From Streptomyces achromogenes (lineage in GTDB: Bacteria > Actinomycetota > Actinomycetes > Streptomycetales > Streptomycetaceae): a stretch of 64,000 nucleotides of DNA. Numbering within the stretch: position 1 is the stretch's first letter; each line of letters begins with the position of its first letter. The translations under genes and the position numbers were made by a program. A model generated the notes under the pieces. That model worked only from the letters and a program-made list of their open reading frames with translations. It made no database searches and was not told the origin of the DNA. The DNA lies in the NCBI RefSeq assembly GCF_030816715.1, contig NZ_JAUSYH010000001.1, forward strand, positions 4,092,001 through 4,156,000, given 5' to 3'. Shown here one piece after another: positions 47,483 to 55,144 of the stretch.

Positions 47483-47665
47483 ATGCTCCTGTTATCGGCG
47501 CTCTGGGAACTCCTCGCGTTCTGCGCGGGGTTCACGGTGCGGGCCAAACTGGGGGTGGCGGGGGTGCTGCTGCTGTTCACCCTGGCCGTGGGCGTGCGAG
47601 CCCGGCACGACGTGCTCGCCGTCGGGACGGCCGTCGTGCTCGTGGCTCTGATGCTCAGGTTCTGA
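47483..47665 (+). CDS. Two-helix membrane miniprotein A, paired with DevA-like regulator
   Basis: 60 residues, nearly all hydrophobic: helix 1 about 3-17, a basic turn (RAKLG), and helices from 21-37 and 42-58 around VGVRARHDVLA. AGGAGGTGGAAGG precedes ATG 47483 closely, a near-perfect ribosome site. It shares the pattern VGV-[RK]-A-[RK] followed by G-x-V-x-L-x-L-L with miniprotein B at 49510, and both are divergent from a DevA-type regulator gene. The stop overlaps the convergent HAD gene by 11 nt. Function unknown. Confidence 0.7.
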   Translation: MLLLSALWELLAFCAGFTVRAKLGVAGVLLLFTLAVGVRARHDVLAVGTAVVLVALMLRF

Positions 47666-48398
47666 CCGCGTCCAGTACCGGTTCCAGGGACGGCACCACG
47701 AGGGTCGCGCCCGCACCCGTGAGCAGTTTCTCCTTGCGCTCGTTACGCGCGTAGCCGAGGAAGGGGACGCCCGCCTCGCGGGCGGCCAGGAAGTCGGAGG
47801 GGGTGTCGCCGATCATCAGCGCTGTGCCGGGCGCCGAGCCCATGGCGCGCAGGGCGAGGTTCAGGCAGTGCGGGTGCGGTTTGAGGTGGCGCAGCTCCTG
47901 GGTGCGACCGTAGACGTGAGGCGTGAAGCACGAGGCGAGCCCCCGGGACGCGAGGTAGGTGGCGACCACCCGGGGGGAGTTGTTGGTGGTGATCGCCAGC
48001 CGCAGGCCGAGGGCGGTCAGGGTGCGTATCAGCGGGTCGGCGTAGGGCGTGGGCATCGCCGTGGCCGTGGCTCTCAGCTCTTCCTGGGTGAGGCGTTCCT
48101 CCAGCTCGGTGACCAGGTCGCTGCCCGGGTGCCGGCGGTCCACTGCGCGCAGCACGACGTGCGGGTCGAGCGAGTCCCGCTCGGACTCCGTCAGCAGGTG
48201 GTGCAGGCCCCGCCCTTCGAGCCACTCCACCAGGCCGTCGGCCACCACGTCCGCCGAATGACCGGCGAAGAGACGGCAGATGGGCCCGTCGAAGTCCCAG
48301 AGGACGACGCGCGCACGGCCGATCACTTCCCGCAGGTCAGCGGTCTCGGTGTCGGTGTCGGGGGTCACCTGTTGAGTCTGCTGCGTATCAGAGGTCAC
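47655..48398 (-). CDS. HAD-family hydrolase co-transcribed with devA
   Basis: 247 residues, HAD phosphatase with cap. Motif I WDFDGPICRLF (nucleophile and acid Asp), motif II ITTNNS, motif III Lys in HLKPHP, and motif IV MIGDTPSDF. In S. coelicolor a hydrolase gene of this kind forms an operon with devA. The GTG start (48398) shares a base with the devA stop (TAGTG), so the two are translationally coupled. Substrate unknown. Confidence 0.9.
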   Translation of the reverse strand: MTSDTQQTQQVTPDTDTETADLREVIGRARVVLWDFDGPICRLFAGHSADVVADGLVEWLEGRGLHHLLTESERDSLDPHVVLRAVDRRHPGSDLVTELEERLTQEELRATATAMPTPYADPLIRTLTALGLRLAITTNNSPRVVATYLASRGLASCFTPHVYGRTQELRHLKPHPHCLNLALRAMGSAPGTALMIGDTPSDFLAAREAGVPFLGYARNERKEKLLTGAGATLVVPSLEPVLDAVRT

Positions 48399-49249
48399 TA
48401 GGAGAGTGTCAGGTCCGTCGTGATGGTTTCCCAGAGGGCGTCGAACCACTTCTGGGATTCCTCCACGAACGCGGCATCGCGCTGACCGGCCGCCTTCTCG
48501 AAGGAGAAGAGCAGCGACTCGGTGCCCAGCACGTCGTACATGTCCAGGGTTCCGCTGTCGGTGGCCTCCTCGCGGCGGGTGACCATGTAGTACGCCATCA
48601 GCGCCTCCCGGCCGTTGAGGAGGTACAGCTTGACCGGCGGGGTGAAGGGCAGCGCGCGGAAGGTGATGTTGACGTCGATGCCGTGTGAGCGCAGGGTCTG
48701 CAGGTTGTGGCGCAGCACGTGACCCTGGGCGTTGCGCATGGCCAGCCAGCGTTGGTGGACCGGGTCGTCGTCGCCGCGGCCGTCGACCGGCACCGGGAAG
48801 GCGAGGCTGATGTCCCGGGACGGCAGCAGGATGCGCACGTCGATCCTGGCGGGCTTCAGCTGCCCCCCGTGGATCAGCCGCAGCGGTTCGCTCAGGGCCG
48901 GGATGAGGCTCTCGGCGGTGAGGCAGGCGGCGTCGATGCGCACATGGGGCGCGGAGAAGGCGGCTGTGATCCGGGGGGCCAGGCCGACCATCGTGGGCTG
49001 GGGCTCGTCGCGGCCCGGCGCCGCCGGCTGGGCGATCCGGGGCGGGCTGCCCTTGCTCACGTCGGTGAGCAACCCGTCGTCCTGCAGTGACCGCAGGGCC
49101 TGGCGGACGGCGCCGCGCTCCACGCCGAACTCGTCGGCGAGTTCGGCCTGCGTGGGCAGCCGGTCGCCGGCCTTGAGCTCCCCGGCGCGGATGCGTTCGC
49201 GCAGGACATCGGCGATCTCCTGCGGCGAGAGCCGTCCGCTGCCGTTCAC
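48398..49249 (-). CDS. devA: GntR-like developmental regulator DevA
   Basis: About 283 residues. GntR winged helix at about 5-65 (IADVLRERIRAGELKAGDRL, PTQAELADEFGVERGAVRQA) and the DevA-type C-terminal domain (RILLPSRDISLAFPVP; KLYLLNGREALMAYYMV; WFDALWETI). In S. coelicolor devA is needed for normal aerial development, lies upstream of a hydrolase gene, and has a neighbouring paralogue devE; all three features recur here. GTG 49249 is preferred because AGGAG lies 9 nt before it; GTG 49270 is an alternative. The gene is probably autoregulated through the 49358-49373 site. Confidence 0.8.
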   Translation of the reverse strand: MNGSGRLSPQEIADVLRERIRAGELKAGDRLPTQAELADEFGVERGAVRQALRSLQDDGLLTDVSKGSPPRIAQPAAPGRDEPQPTMVGLAPRITAAFSAPHVRIDAACLTAESLIPALSEPLRLIHGGQLKPARIDVRILLPSRDISLAFPVPVDGRGDDDPVHQRWLAMRNAQGHVLRHNLQTLRSHGIDVNITFRALPFTPPVKLYLLNGREALMAYYMVTRREEATDSGTLDMYDVLGTESLLFSFEKAAGQRDAAFVEESQKWFDALWETITTDLTLS

Positions 49250-49357
49250 TGCCACGTTCTCCTGGGTCACGACCAAACGCTACAACTTCCATCCATCTGA
49301 CGGGAGTTGTTTGAAAGTTGTTTAGAAGTTGCCACCAAGTGGGGACAACATAGTCAT

Positions 49358-49373
49358 AGTTGGTTGCCAACTT
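49358..49373. promoter_or_regulatory. Candidate DevA operator
   Basis: AGTTGG (49358-49363) and CCAACT (49367-49372) form an inverted repeat around TTG. The half GCCAACTT also occurs in the perfect palindrome before devE (50688-50706). Upstream of it the sequence TACAACTTC...CCATCT is likewise shared between the two intergenic regions. Confidence 0.6.
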
Positions 49374-49509
49374 GAGTGAGTTGGCGGAAGGTTTGCCTCC
49401 CACTCCCGGACTTCGGTCCCGGACCACGATCACGGACTTCGGTCCCGGACCTCGATCCCGGCCCCGATCCGGGACTTCGTCTCCCAGCCTCCGAAGGGGG
49501 GAACCGCCC

Positions 49510-49704
49510 ATGCCCGCCCTCGTCCTCCTCTGCGCCGCCTTCGTCGTCGGCGTCGAACAGACCATCCAGTGGAAGTACGGCAGCACCGGCGCCGTCGGCC
49601 TGCTCCTGCTCAGCGTCGGCGTCAAGGCCAAGAGCCCTGCCATCAGTTCCCTCGGCGCGGTGATCCTCGCCCTCCTCGCCACCGGACCCGCCGTCAGCTC
49701 GTGA
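49510..49704 (+). CDS. Two-helix membrane miniprotein B, between devA and devE
   Basis: 64 residues; hydrophobic helix 1 about 2-16, then a short polar link (EQTIQWKYGS) and further hydrophobic segments with VGVKAKSPAISSLGAVILALL. This region aligns with miniprotein A (47483). AAGGGGGGAACC precedes ATG 49510. It is divergent from devA, and its stop overlaps convergent devE by 11 nt, the same overlap length as miniprotein A shows with the HAD gene. No function known. Confidence 0.7.
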   Translation: MPALVLLCAAFVVGVEQTIQWKYGSTGAVGLLLLSVGVKAKSPAISSLGAVILALLATGPAVSS

Positions 49705-50602
49705 GCACCAGCTCCGAGCTGATGGTGTCCCACAGGGCGTCGAACCACCTCCGGGACTGTTCCACCAAGGTCGTGTCCCGCGGGCCGGCGCCCTCCTCGA
49801 AGGCGAACAGCAGCGACCGGGTGCCCTCGGCGTCGTACAGCTCCAGGTGCTCCTGGTCGATCGTCTGCTCGCCCCGGGTGACCGTGTAGTACGCGAACAA
49901 CGCCTCCGCCCCGTTGAGCAGATACAGCTTGACGGGCGGGGTGAACGGCAGCGCGCGAAAGGTCACGTGCACGTCGATGCCGTGCGTGGAACGCAAGGTG
50001 AGCAGGTTGTGCCGCAGCACCTGCCCCTGGGCGTTGCGGTGGGCGAGCCAGCGGCGCTGCAACGGCCCGCCGGGCGAGCCGTCCACCGGCGTGGGGAAGG
50101 CGAGGTCGATGTCCCGGGACGGCAGCAGGACCCGGACGTCGATCTTGGCCGGTTTCAGCTCCCCCGCGTGGATCTGCCGCAGCGGTTCGCCCATCGCGGC
50201 CGTCAGCGACACCGCGGTCAGGCAGAGGGCGTCGACCTCGACATGCTCCGCCGCGAAGGCCGCGGTGACACGGGGCGGCAGGCCCACCATCGAGGGCTGC
50301 GGCGCCGCGGCGGGCCCGACCGGCAGACCGGCCGCCCCCGGCCGCCCCGCGACCGTCGCCGGACTGCCCTTGGAGACGTTGGTCAGAAGCCGTTCCGACT
50401 GCAGAATGCGCAGGGCCTGCCGTACGGCGCCCCGCTCGACGCCGAACTCCTTCGCCAGCTTGGCCTGCGTGGGCATGCGCTGACCCGGCCGCAGCACTCC
50501 GGTTCTGATCCGGGTGCGCAACTCGTCGGCCACCTCACGGTGTGACGGCAACGGCCGCCCCGCCTCCCTCCGCCCCTTGACGGAGGCATGTTCCCGCTCC
50601 AC
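49694..50602 (-). CDS. devE: DevA paralogue, DevE-like GntR regulator
   Basis: About 302 residues, very similar to DevA in this window in both winged helix (ADELRTRIRTGVLRPGQRMP, TQAKLAKEFGVERGAVRQAL) and C-terminal domain (VLLPSRDIDLAFPTP, KLYLLNGAEALFAYYTV, WFDALWDTI). In S. coelicolor the devA neighbour of this type is devE. Start uncertain: GTG 50602 would be leaderless or nearly so; no ribosome site is visible. The perfect palindrome at 50688-50706 lies upstream and is a probable autoregulatory operator. Confidence 0.8.
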   Translation of the reverse strand: MEREHASVKGRREAGRPLPSHREVADELRTRIRTGVLRPGQRMPTQAKLAKEFGVERGAVRQALRILQSERLLTNVSKGSPATVAGRPGAAGLPVGPAAAPQPSMVGLPPRVTAAFAAEHVEVDALCLTAVSLTAAMGEPLRQIHAGELKPAKIDVRVLLPSRDIDLAFPTPVDGSPGGPLQRRWLAHRNAQGQVLRHNLLTLRSTHGIDVHVTFRALPFTPPVKLYLLNGAEALFAYYTVTRGEQTIDQEHLELYDAEGTRSLLFAFEEGAGPRDTTLVEQSRRWFDALWDTISSELVLTS

Positions 50603-50687
50603 GTGCGCACAGTACAACTTCTCGCCATCTTTAGGCAGTTCAAAGAGAGATGGTTATAGGACGCTTCCAAGCGGACATAAGTACAGT

Positions 50688-50706
50688 GAAGTTGGCAGCC
50701 AACTTC
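50688..50706. promoter_or_regulatory. Perfect 19-bp palindrome, probable devE/devA-family operator
   Basis: GAAGTTGGC (50688-50696), centre A, GCCAACTTC (50698-50706). The half GCCAACTT matches the right half of the devA site. Located 86 nt upstream of the devE start. Confidence 0.7.
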
Positions 50707-50791
50707 AACGACATGGTCAAGCTTCTAGACGGTTGGCCGGTGGGCCCCCTTCCGGAGGGGAGCCGGGAGCCCGCGCGGCCGGCGCCGACGT

Positions 50792-50858
50792 ACAGCCACA
50801 ACTGAACAGCACCCGCTCAGCCACAACTTCAGAACGCCGCACAGCCACAACTGAACAG
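50792..50858 (+). repeat. Three interspersed CAGCCACAACT repeats
   Basis: ACAGCCACAACTGAACAG occurs exactly at 50792-50809 and 50841-50858; a partial copy CAGCCACAACTTCAGAA lies between them at 50818-50834. No gene covers them. Spacing of about 23-25 nt is close to two helical turns. Confidence 0.85.
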
Positions 50859-50949
50859 GCACGACCGAACAGCTACGGATGGGCGGATCCAGGGGTTCAG
50901 GTCCATGGATCCGCTGCCACACCGCACCGCCCGCTCACGAGAGGAGCCG

Positions 50950-52212
50950 TCAGAACACGTCCGGGCACCACGGCCGTCCGGACGTACGCAGCAGGGCGTC
51001 GGCCCCCCGGGCGGCGCCCGCTCGTTCTTCCCGGAGCCGGCCGAGCGCCGCCAGCCGGACCGCGGACTCGTCACCCAGCCACAGCGTCGCCAGCTCGCCG
51101 ACGTCGAGCGTGAGGTCGGCGCTGCGGGTGGTCGGCTCGCAGGAGGCGCCGTCGGGGGTCGCGTCCAGCAGGAAACGGCCGCCGGCCAGGCCGGCCCCGT
51201 CGACGACCTCCAGCACCAGCGAGCCCGCCGCGTCGTAGGTACGCGCCTGAAGGGCCCGTACGACGTCCAGGATCCGCACCCACAGCCAGTCCGCCTGCGT
51301 GGTGATGGTCGCCGCGCGCGGGTCCGGCAGGTAATGCGGCAGCAGGTCGCCCGGGGAGCGCCAGCCCGACTTCACCCGGGTGATCCAGTCGATGGAGCAC
51401 AGGTAATGCCACAGGGCGCGCTCCGCGGCCGGGGTCACCGCGATCAGCCACCGCACCGACGCCGTGTTCAGCGGCTGCTTGGCGTCGCTCCACTTCTCGT
51501 CGGCCCGGTAGGCGACCATCCCGTCCACCTCGCCGTCCGGCGAGCGGTACACCGCGTAGAAGGGTTCGGTCCAGGGGTCGCCGGTCGGGTTCGCCACCCC
51601 GGTCTGGATGTCCCACCACTTGTCGCTCCTGCTGACGGCGCCGGGCTGCGCGCGCCGCAGCCGCTCGTGCAGCGCGGGGCCCGTCTTGCGGACCTCGTCG
51701 CCGTCGACGAGGTCGATCCGGCCCTCCTGCGGCTGACCCGACCGGCGCGGGTCGAGACCGGCGCGCGGCACGTCGATCGACCACTGGGTCGTCGTGGTGG
51801 CCGGGCCGAAGCCGTAACGGCCGTAGATCCGGTACTCGGCCGCGATGAGCGTGGCCACGACGTCCCCGCGCTCCTTCGCGGCCGTGAGGTCGTCGGTCAT
51901 CAGCCGGGTGAGCAGACCGCGGCGGCGGTGCGTGGGCGAGACGGTGACGTTGGAGATCGCGTCGGCCGGGACGGCGGCGCCGCCGACGGCGGTGAGCTCC
52001 TGCGGGAACGAGCGGAACGTTGCGACGCAGCGGCCGGCGTCGAAGGCGCCCGAGGTGCGGGACTGCGAGATGGCCGCGCGGCGTTCCGCCAACAACTGCT
52101 CGGTGAGGACCGGTGGGCGCAGGAAGCCCGTGTCCAGGGCCCGTATCCAGTCGGGGAGTTCGGAGTCGGTGATCAGACGGGTGTCGACGGGGAGGCTGGC
52201 TCGGCTGGTCAT
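50950..52212 (-). CDS. Eis-like GNAT N-acetyltransferase
   Basis: 420 residues. Two tandem GNAT domains and a C-terminal SCP2-like domain, as in mycobacterial Eis, whose members acetylate aminoglycosides, peptides and amines at several positions. The acetyl-CoA loop is VSPTHRRRGLLTRLM, followed by AAEYRIYGRYGFG; the final residue region ends WCPDVF, where the C-terminal carboxylate serves as base in Eis. Start ATG 52212. Convergent with the devE region; the 283-nt gap on its other side holds Pro-codon-like G+C repeats only. Confidence 0.88.
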   Translation of the reverse strand: MTSRASLPVDTRLITDSELPDWIRALDTGFLRPPVLTEQLLAERRAAISQSRTSGAFDAGRCVATFRSFPQELTAVGGAAVPADAISNVTVSPTHRRRGLLTRLMTDDLTAAKERGDVVATLIAAEYRIYGRYGFGPATTTTQWSIDVPRAGLDPRRSGQPQEGRIDLVDGDEVRKTGPALHERLRRAQPGAVSRSDKWWDIQTGVANPTGDPWTEPFYAVYRSPDGEVDGMVAYRADEKWSDAKQPLNTASVRWLIAVTPAAERALWHYLCSIDWITRVKSGWRSPGDLLPHYLPDPRAATITTQADWLWVRILDVVRALQARTYDAAGSLVLEVVDGAGLAGGRFLLDATPDGASCEPTTRSADLTLDVGELATLWLGDESAVRLAALGRLREERAGAARGADALLRTSGRPWCPDVF

Positions 52213-52495
52213 GGCATCACCGTAGGCAGGCACGGCCGGCCACCGCGGGCATTTTTCTCCACCGCCCCGCCACCCGGCCACCCCGCCGCCGCGACTACCG
52301 GGCACCCGTCCCCCGGCACCCGGACCATCGGGCCCCGGGCCCCGGGCCTCCGGCCGGCGGTCACCCGTCCCCGAGCCGTCGCCTCCCGGCACCCGTCCCC
52401 CGGCCACCGGCCCCCGGTTCCCGCCGGGAGCCGCCGATCGCCGGGGTCGGTCGCCGGGGTCGGCCGCCCGTGCCGGCATGGCGCTTCCGCCGGGC

Positions 52496-53062
52496 TCACA
52501 CCAGCAGGTCCTCCACCTGCGCCTCCCCCTCCCGATACCGCCGGGTGATCTCCGCGCCGGACTCGTCGGCCGTCCGCTGGAGGTGCTGACGGCGGCTGGA
52601 GACCTGCTGTTCGTAGCGCACCAGCCGGGCCATCGCCTCGTGCAGCTCGAGGTCCGTGCGGGCGTCGAGGTCGGACAGCTCGACGTCGGCCAGCATGTCG
52701 GCGGCCAGCCGCCGGCCCTCCTCACTGTGCGGGGTGCCCAGGGTGACGTGACGTGCGGAGGAACGGTGCCGGGCCGGGCCGTCCGTGAGGATCTCCGGCA
52801 GCCGGTCCACCACGGAGGCCGCACCCGTCGGTGAACGCCGGGCCAGCTCGGCACGCAGAATGTCGATCCGGCCCTGCAACAGCCGTCGTACGTAACTGAG
52901 GTCCGCCTCGTCGCGCTGGGCGTCCCGGCGCAGGGTGCGCAGCTCGGGCAGACTCAGCCCGGCCAGCTCCTGCTCGGCGGGTTCGACGGGCAGCATCGGG
53001 CTCTCGCTGCGCTGTGCGGGCGGCCGGTGTGTCGCCGACCGCTCGGTACTCGGTGTGCTCAT
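52496..53062 (-). CDS. rsiG: RsiG, c-di-GMP-dependent anti-sigma factor for WhiG
   Basis: 188 residues, mostly two antiparallel helices. It contains the RsiG c-di-GMP signature E(x3)S(x2)R(x3)Q(x3)D twice: EADLSYVRRLLQGRID and EQQVSSRRQHLQRTAD, one on each helix of the hairpin. In Streptomyces RsiG bound to two c-di-GMP molecules holds sigma-WhiG inactive and so delays sporulation. The N-terminal 40 residues are disordered. ATG 53062 is chosen over an upstream frame start. Monocistronic, divergent from dtd. Confidence 0.93.
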   Translation of the reverse strand: MSTPSTERSATHRPPAQRSESPMLPVEPAEQELAGLSLPELRTLRRDAQRDEADLSYVRRLLQGRIDILRAELARRSPTGAASVVDRLPEILTDGPARHRSSARHVTLGTPHSEEGRRLAADMLADVELSDLDARTDLELHEAMARLVRYEQQVSSRRQHLQRTADESGAEITRRYREGEAQVEDLLV

Positions 53063-53220
53063 GTGCCTCAACCGTCTCTCGACCGGCGTGTGGAAAGCAT
53101 CGTGCCACCCCAAGTGGCCACTATGTGACCGAGTCCCCCCGAACGGCCCCAGACAGGGGCTTAAGGATCAAAAATGGGCCAGTCGTCGGTCCGCGTCCGC
53201 GACCCGGCATCATGGTCGGC

Positions 53221-53646
53221 ATGCGAGCGGTGGTGCAGAGGGTGGACGGCGCGAGCGTCGTCGTGGACGGCGAGACGGTCGGCGAGATCAGCGGCGAGGG
53301 GCTGTGCGTCCTGGTCGGCGTCACCCACGAGGACACGAAGGAGAAGGCGGCCCAGCTCGCCCGCAAGCTCTGGTCGGTGCGCATGCTGCACGACGAGAAG
53401 TCCTGCAGCGACATCGCCGCCCCGCTGCTGGTGATCAGCCAGTTCACGCTGTACGGCGACGCGCGCAAGGGCCGCCGGCCCACCTGGAACGCGGCCGCAC
53501 CGGGCCCCGTCGCCGAACCGCTCGTCGACGAGGTGGTGGCGCAGCTGCGCGCCCTCGGGGCGACCGTGGCGACGGGCCGGTTCGGCGCGCGGATGCGGGT
53601 GTCGCTGACGAACGACGGCCCGTTCACGGTGCTGATCGAGGTCTGA
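53221..53646 (+). CDS. dtd: D-aminoacyl-tRNA deacylase
   Basis: 141 residues. Removes D-amino acids (and glycine from tRNA-Ala) wrongly attached to tRNA. Family motifs SQFTLYGD (catalytic/backbone site) and NDGPFTV (the Gly-Pro motif) are intact, and MRAVVQRVDGASV is the canonical start. Divergent from rsiG and convergent with ygfZ. Confidence 0.96.
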   Translation: MRAVVQRVDGASVVVDGETVGEISGEGLCVLVGVTHEDTKEKAAQLARKLWSVRMLHDEKSCSDIAAPLLVISQFTLYGDARKGRRPTWNAAAPGPVAEPLVDEVVAQLRALGATVATGRFGARMRVSLTNDGPFTVLIEV

Positions 53647-53665
53647 GGCGCGGGCGGCGGGCTCC

Positions 53666-54631
53666 CTACGGCTCGACCACGACCTCCTGGGCCGCCGCCG
53701 TCGTGCCCGCCAGCAGCGGGGCGTCCACCGGGACGTTGCGCTTCACCAACGCGAGGGCGACCGGGCCGAGTTCGTGGTGGCGCGCGGACGTGGTGATGAA
53801 GCCGATCTTGCGACCGTCGGGCGCCTCGTCGGCGACGCGGAGTTCGGTGCCCGCGGCGGGCAGGTGGACCTCGCTGCCGTCGAGGTGGAGGAAGACCAGA
53901 CGGCGGGGCGGCTTGCCGAGGTTCTGTACCCGGGCGACCGTCTCCTGGCCCCGGTAGCAGCCCTTCTGCAGATGCACGGCGGTGCCGATCCAGCCGAGCT
54001 CGTGCGGGATGGTGCGGTGGTCGGTCTCGAAGCCGAGGCGCGGGCGGTGCTGCTCGACGCGGAGCGCCTCGTGGGCCAGGATCCCGGCGGGCGGACCGGC
54101 CTGTCCGGCGTACGACTCCAGGTCGGCGCGGGGCAGGAAGAGGTCGCGGCCGTGCGCGGTCTCGCGGACCACGACGCCCGGCGGGACGGGTGCGATCGAC
54201 CCCGCGGGCAGGTGGACGACCGCGGTGTCCGCGGTGCGGTCGGCGACCTCGACCCGGTAGAAGAACTTCATCGACTCCAGGTACGCGATCAACGCCTCCT
54301 CGGTGCCGGGCTCCACGTGCGCCCAGACCGTCATGCCGTCGTCGACCAGGTACAGCGCGTGCTCGATGTGACCGTGCGCGGAGAGGATCAGCGCCTCTGC
54401 GGCCTGGCCGACGGGCAGGTCGGCGACGTGCTGGGTGAGCAGGAGGTGCAGCCAGCTCAGCCGGTCCTCGCCGGTGACGGCGACGACTCCACGGTGCGAG
54501 AGGTCGACGAAACCGGCGCCGTCGGCGAGGGCGCGCTGCTCGCGGAACAGGTCGCCGTAGTGACCGGCGACACCTTCGTCCACACCCTCGGCGGGGACGG
54601 CGCCGGGCAGGGACAGCAGAGGGCTCTTCAT
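53666..54631 (-). CDS. ygfZ: YgfZ/GcvT-like folate-binding protein
   Basis: 321 residues, folate-binding fold related to the glycine-cleavage T protein. The diagnostic KGCYRGQETVAR near 225 holds the Cys that is needed for repair or assembly of some Fe-S clusters. Start ATG 54631 gives family length. It lies just downstream of nur on the same strand (10 nt), forming a likely operon. Confidence 0.93.
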   Translation of the reverse strand: MKSPLLSLPGAVPAEGVDEGVAGHYGDLFREQRALADGAGFVDLSHRGVVAVTGEDRLSWLHLLLTQHVADLPVGQAAEALILSAHGHIEHALYLVDDGMTVWAHVEPGTEEALIAYLESMKFFYRVEVADRTADTAVVHLPAGSIAPVPPGVVVRETAHGRDLFLPRADLESYAGQAGPPAGILAHEALRVEQHRPRLGFETDHRTIPHELGWIGTAVHLQKGCYRGQETVARVQNLGKPPRRLVFLHLDGSEVHLPAAGTELRVADEAPDGRKIGFITTSARHHELGPVALALVKRNVPVDAPLLAGTTAAAQEVVVEP

Positions 54632-54641
54632 GGCGCCAAGC

Positions 54642-55115
54642 CTACGACCCGGCGGGGGAACCCTTGACGGTAGAACCCTTGACGGTCGAACCCTTGAGCG
54701 CGCAGTCCTCGCAGCGGCCGAAGATCGCGAAGTGCTTCATGTCCGTCTCGAAGCCGAAGCTCCGGCGCAGCTTGGCCGTGAACTCCGCGGCGACCTGCAC
54801 ATCCGCCTCGATGACGTTGTCGCAGTCCCGGCACACCAGGTGGATGTGGTGGTGCCGCTCGGCCAGGTGGTACGTCGGCGCCCCGTGCCCCAGGTGCGCG
54901 TGGCTGACCAGCCCCAGCTCCTCCAGGAGCTCCAGGGTCCGGTACACCGTGGAAATGTTGACCCCCGACGCCGTCTTCCTCACTTCCACGAGGATGGCGT
55001 CGGGGGTCGCGTGCTCCAGGGTGTCCACGGCCTCCAGGACAAGCTGGCGCTGCGGCGTCAGGCGGTATCCGCGCTGCCGCAGGTCGCTCTTCCAGTCAGT
55101 GCTTTCAGTGCTCAC
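54642..55115 (-). CDS. nur: Nickel uptake regulator Nur (Fur family)
   Basis: 157 residues. Winged helix (LRQRGYRLTPQRQLVLEAV, NISTVYRTLELLEEL), then the metal region HHHIHLVCRDC and the second CxxC, CEDC near 139. Sequence is that of Streptomyces Nur, which represses nickel transport and sodF in the presence of nickel. The C-terminus is extended by KGSTVKGSTVKGSPAGS, encoded by 15-nt tandem repeats (54661-54697). Starts GTG 55115 or 55118. Near-contiguous with ygfZ. Confidence 0.93.
   Translation of the reverse strand: MSTESTDWKSDLRQRGYRLTPQRQLVLEAVDTLEHATPDAILVEVRKTASGVNISTVYRTLELLEELGLVSHAHLGHGAPTYHLAERHHHIHLVCRDCDNVIEADVQVAAEFTAKLRRSFGFETDMKHFAIFGRCEDCALKGSTVKGSTVKGSPAGS
54661..54697 (-). 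repeat. 15-bp tandem repeat in the 3' end of nur
   Basis: Two copies of a 15-nt unit starting CCCTTGACGGT (54661-54675, 54676-54690) and a partial third (54691-54697), coding KGSTV repeats in the C-terminal tail of Nur. Confidence 0.9.
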
Positions 55116-55144
55116 CACACAGAAGAGTCTAGGTCCGTCCGGGA

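Larger units (their letters stand above)
50603..50949. other. devE upstream region, no gene
   Basis: 347 nt between devE and the convergent acetyltransferase gene. It holds the devE operator palindrome (50688-50706) and three copies of CAGCCACAACT (listed separately). A 30-codon frame at 50713-50805 has no ribosome site and is not called. Confidence 0.7.

Noticed and set aside
50713..50805. 30-codon ATG frame upstream of the devE operator region, as a third miniprotein
   Set aside because: No ribosome binding site, no hydrophobic helix and no resemblance to the two real miniproteins.
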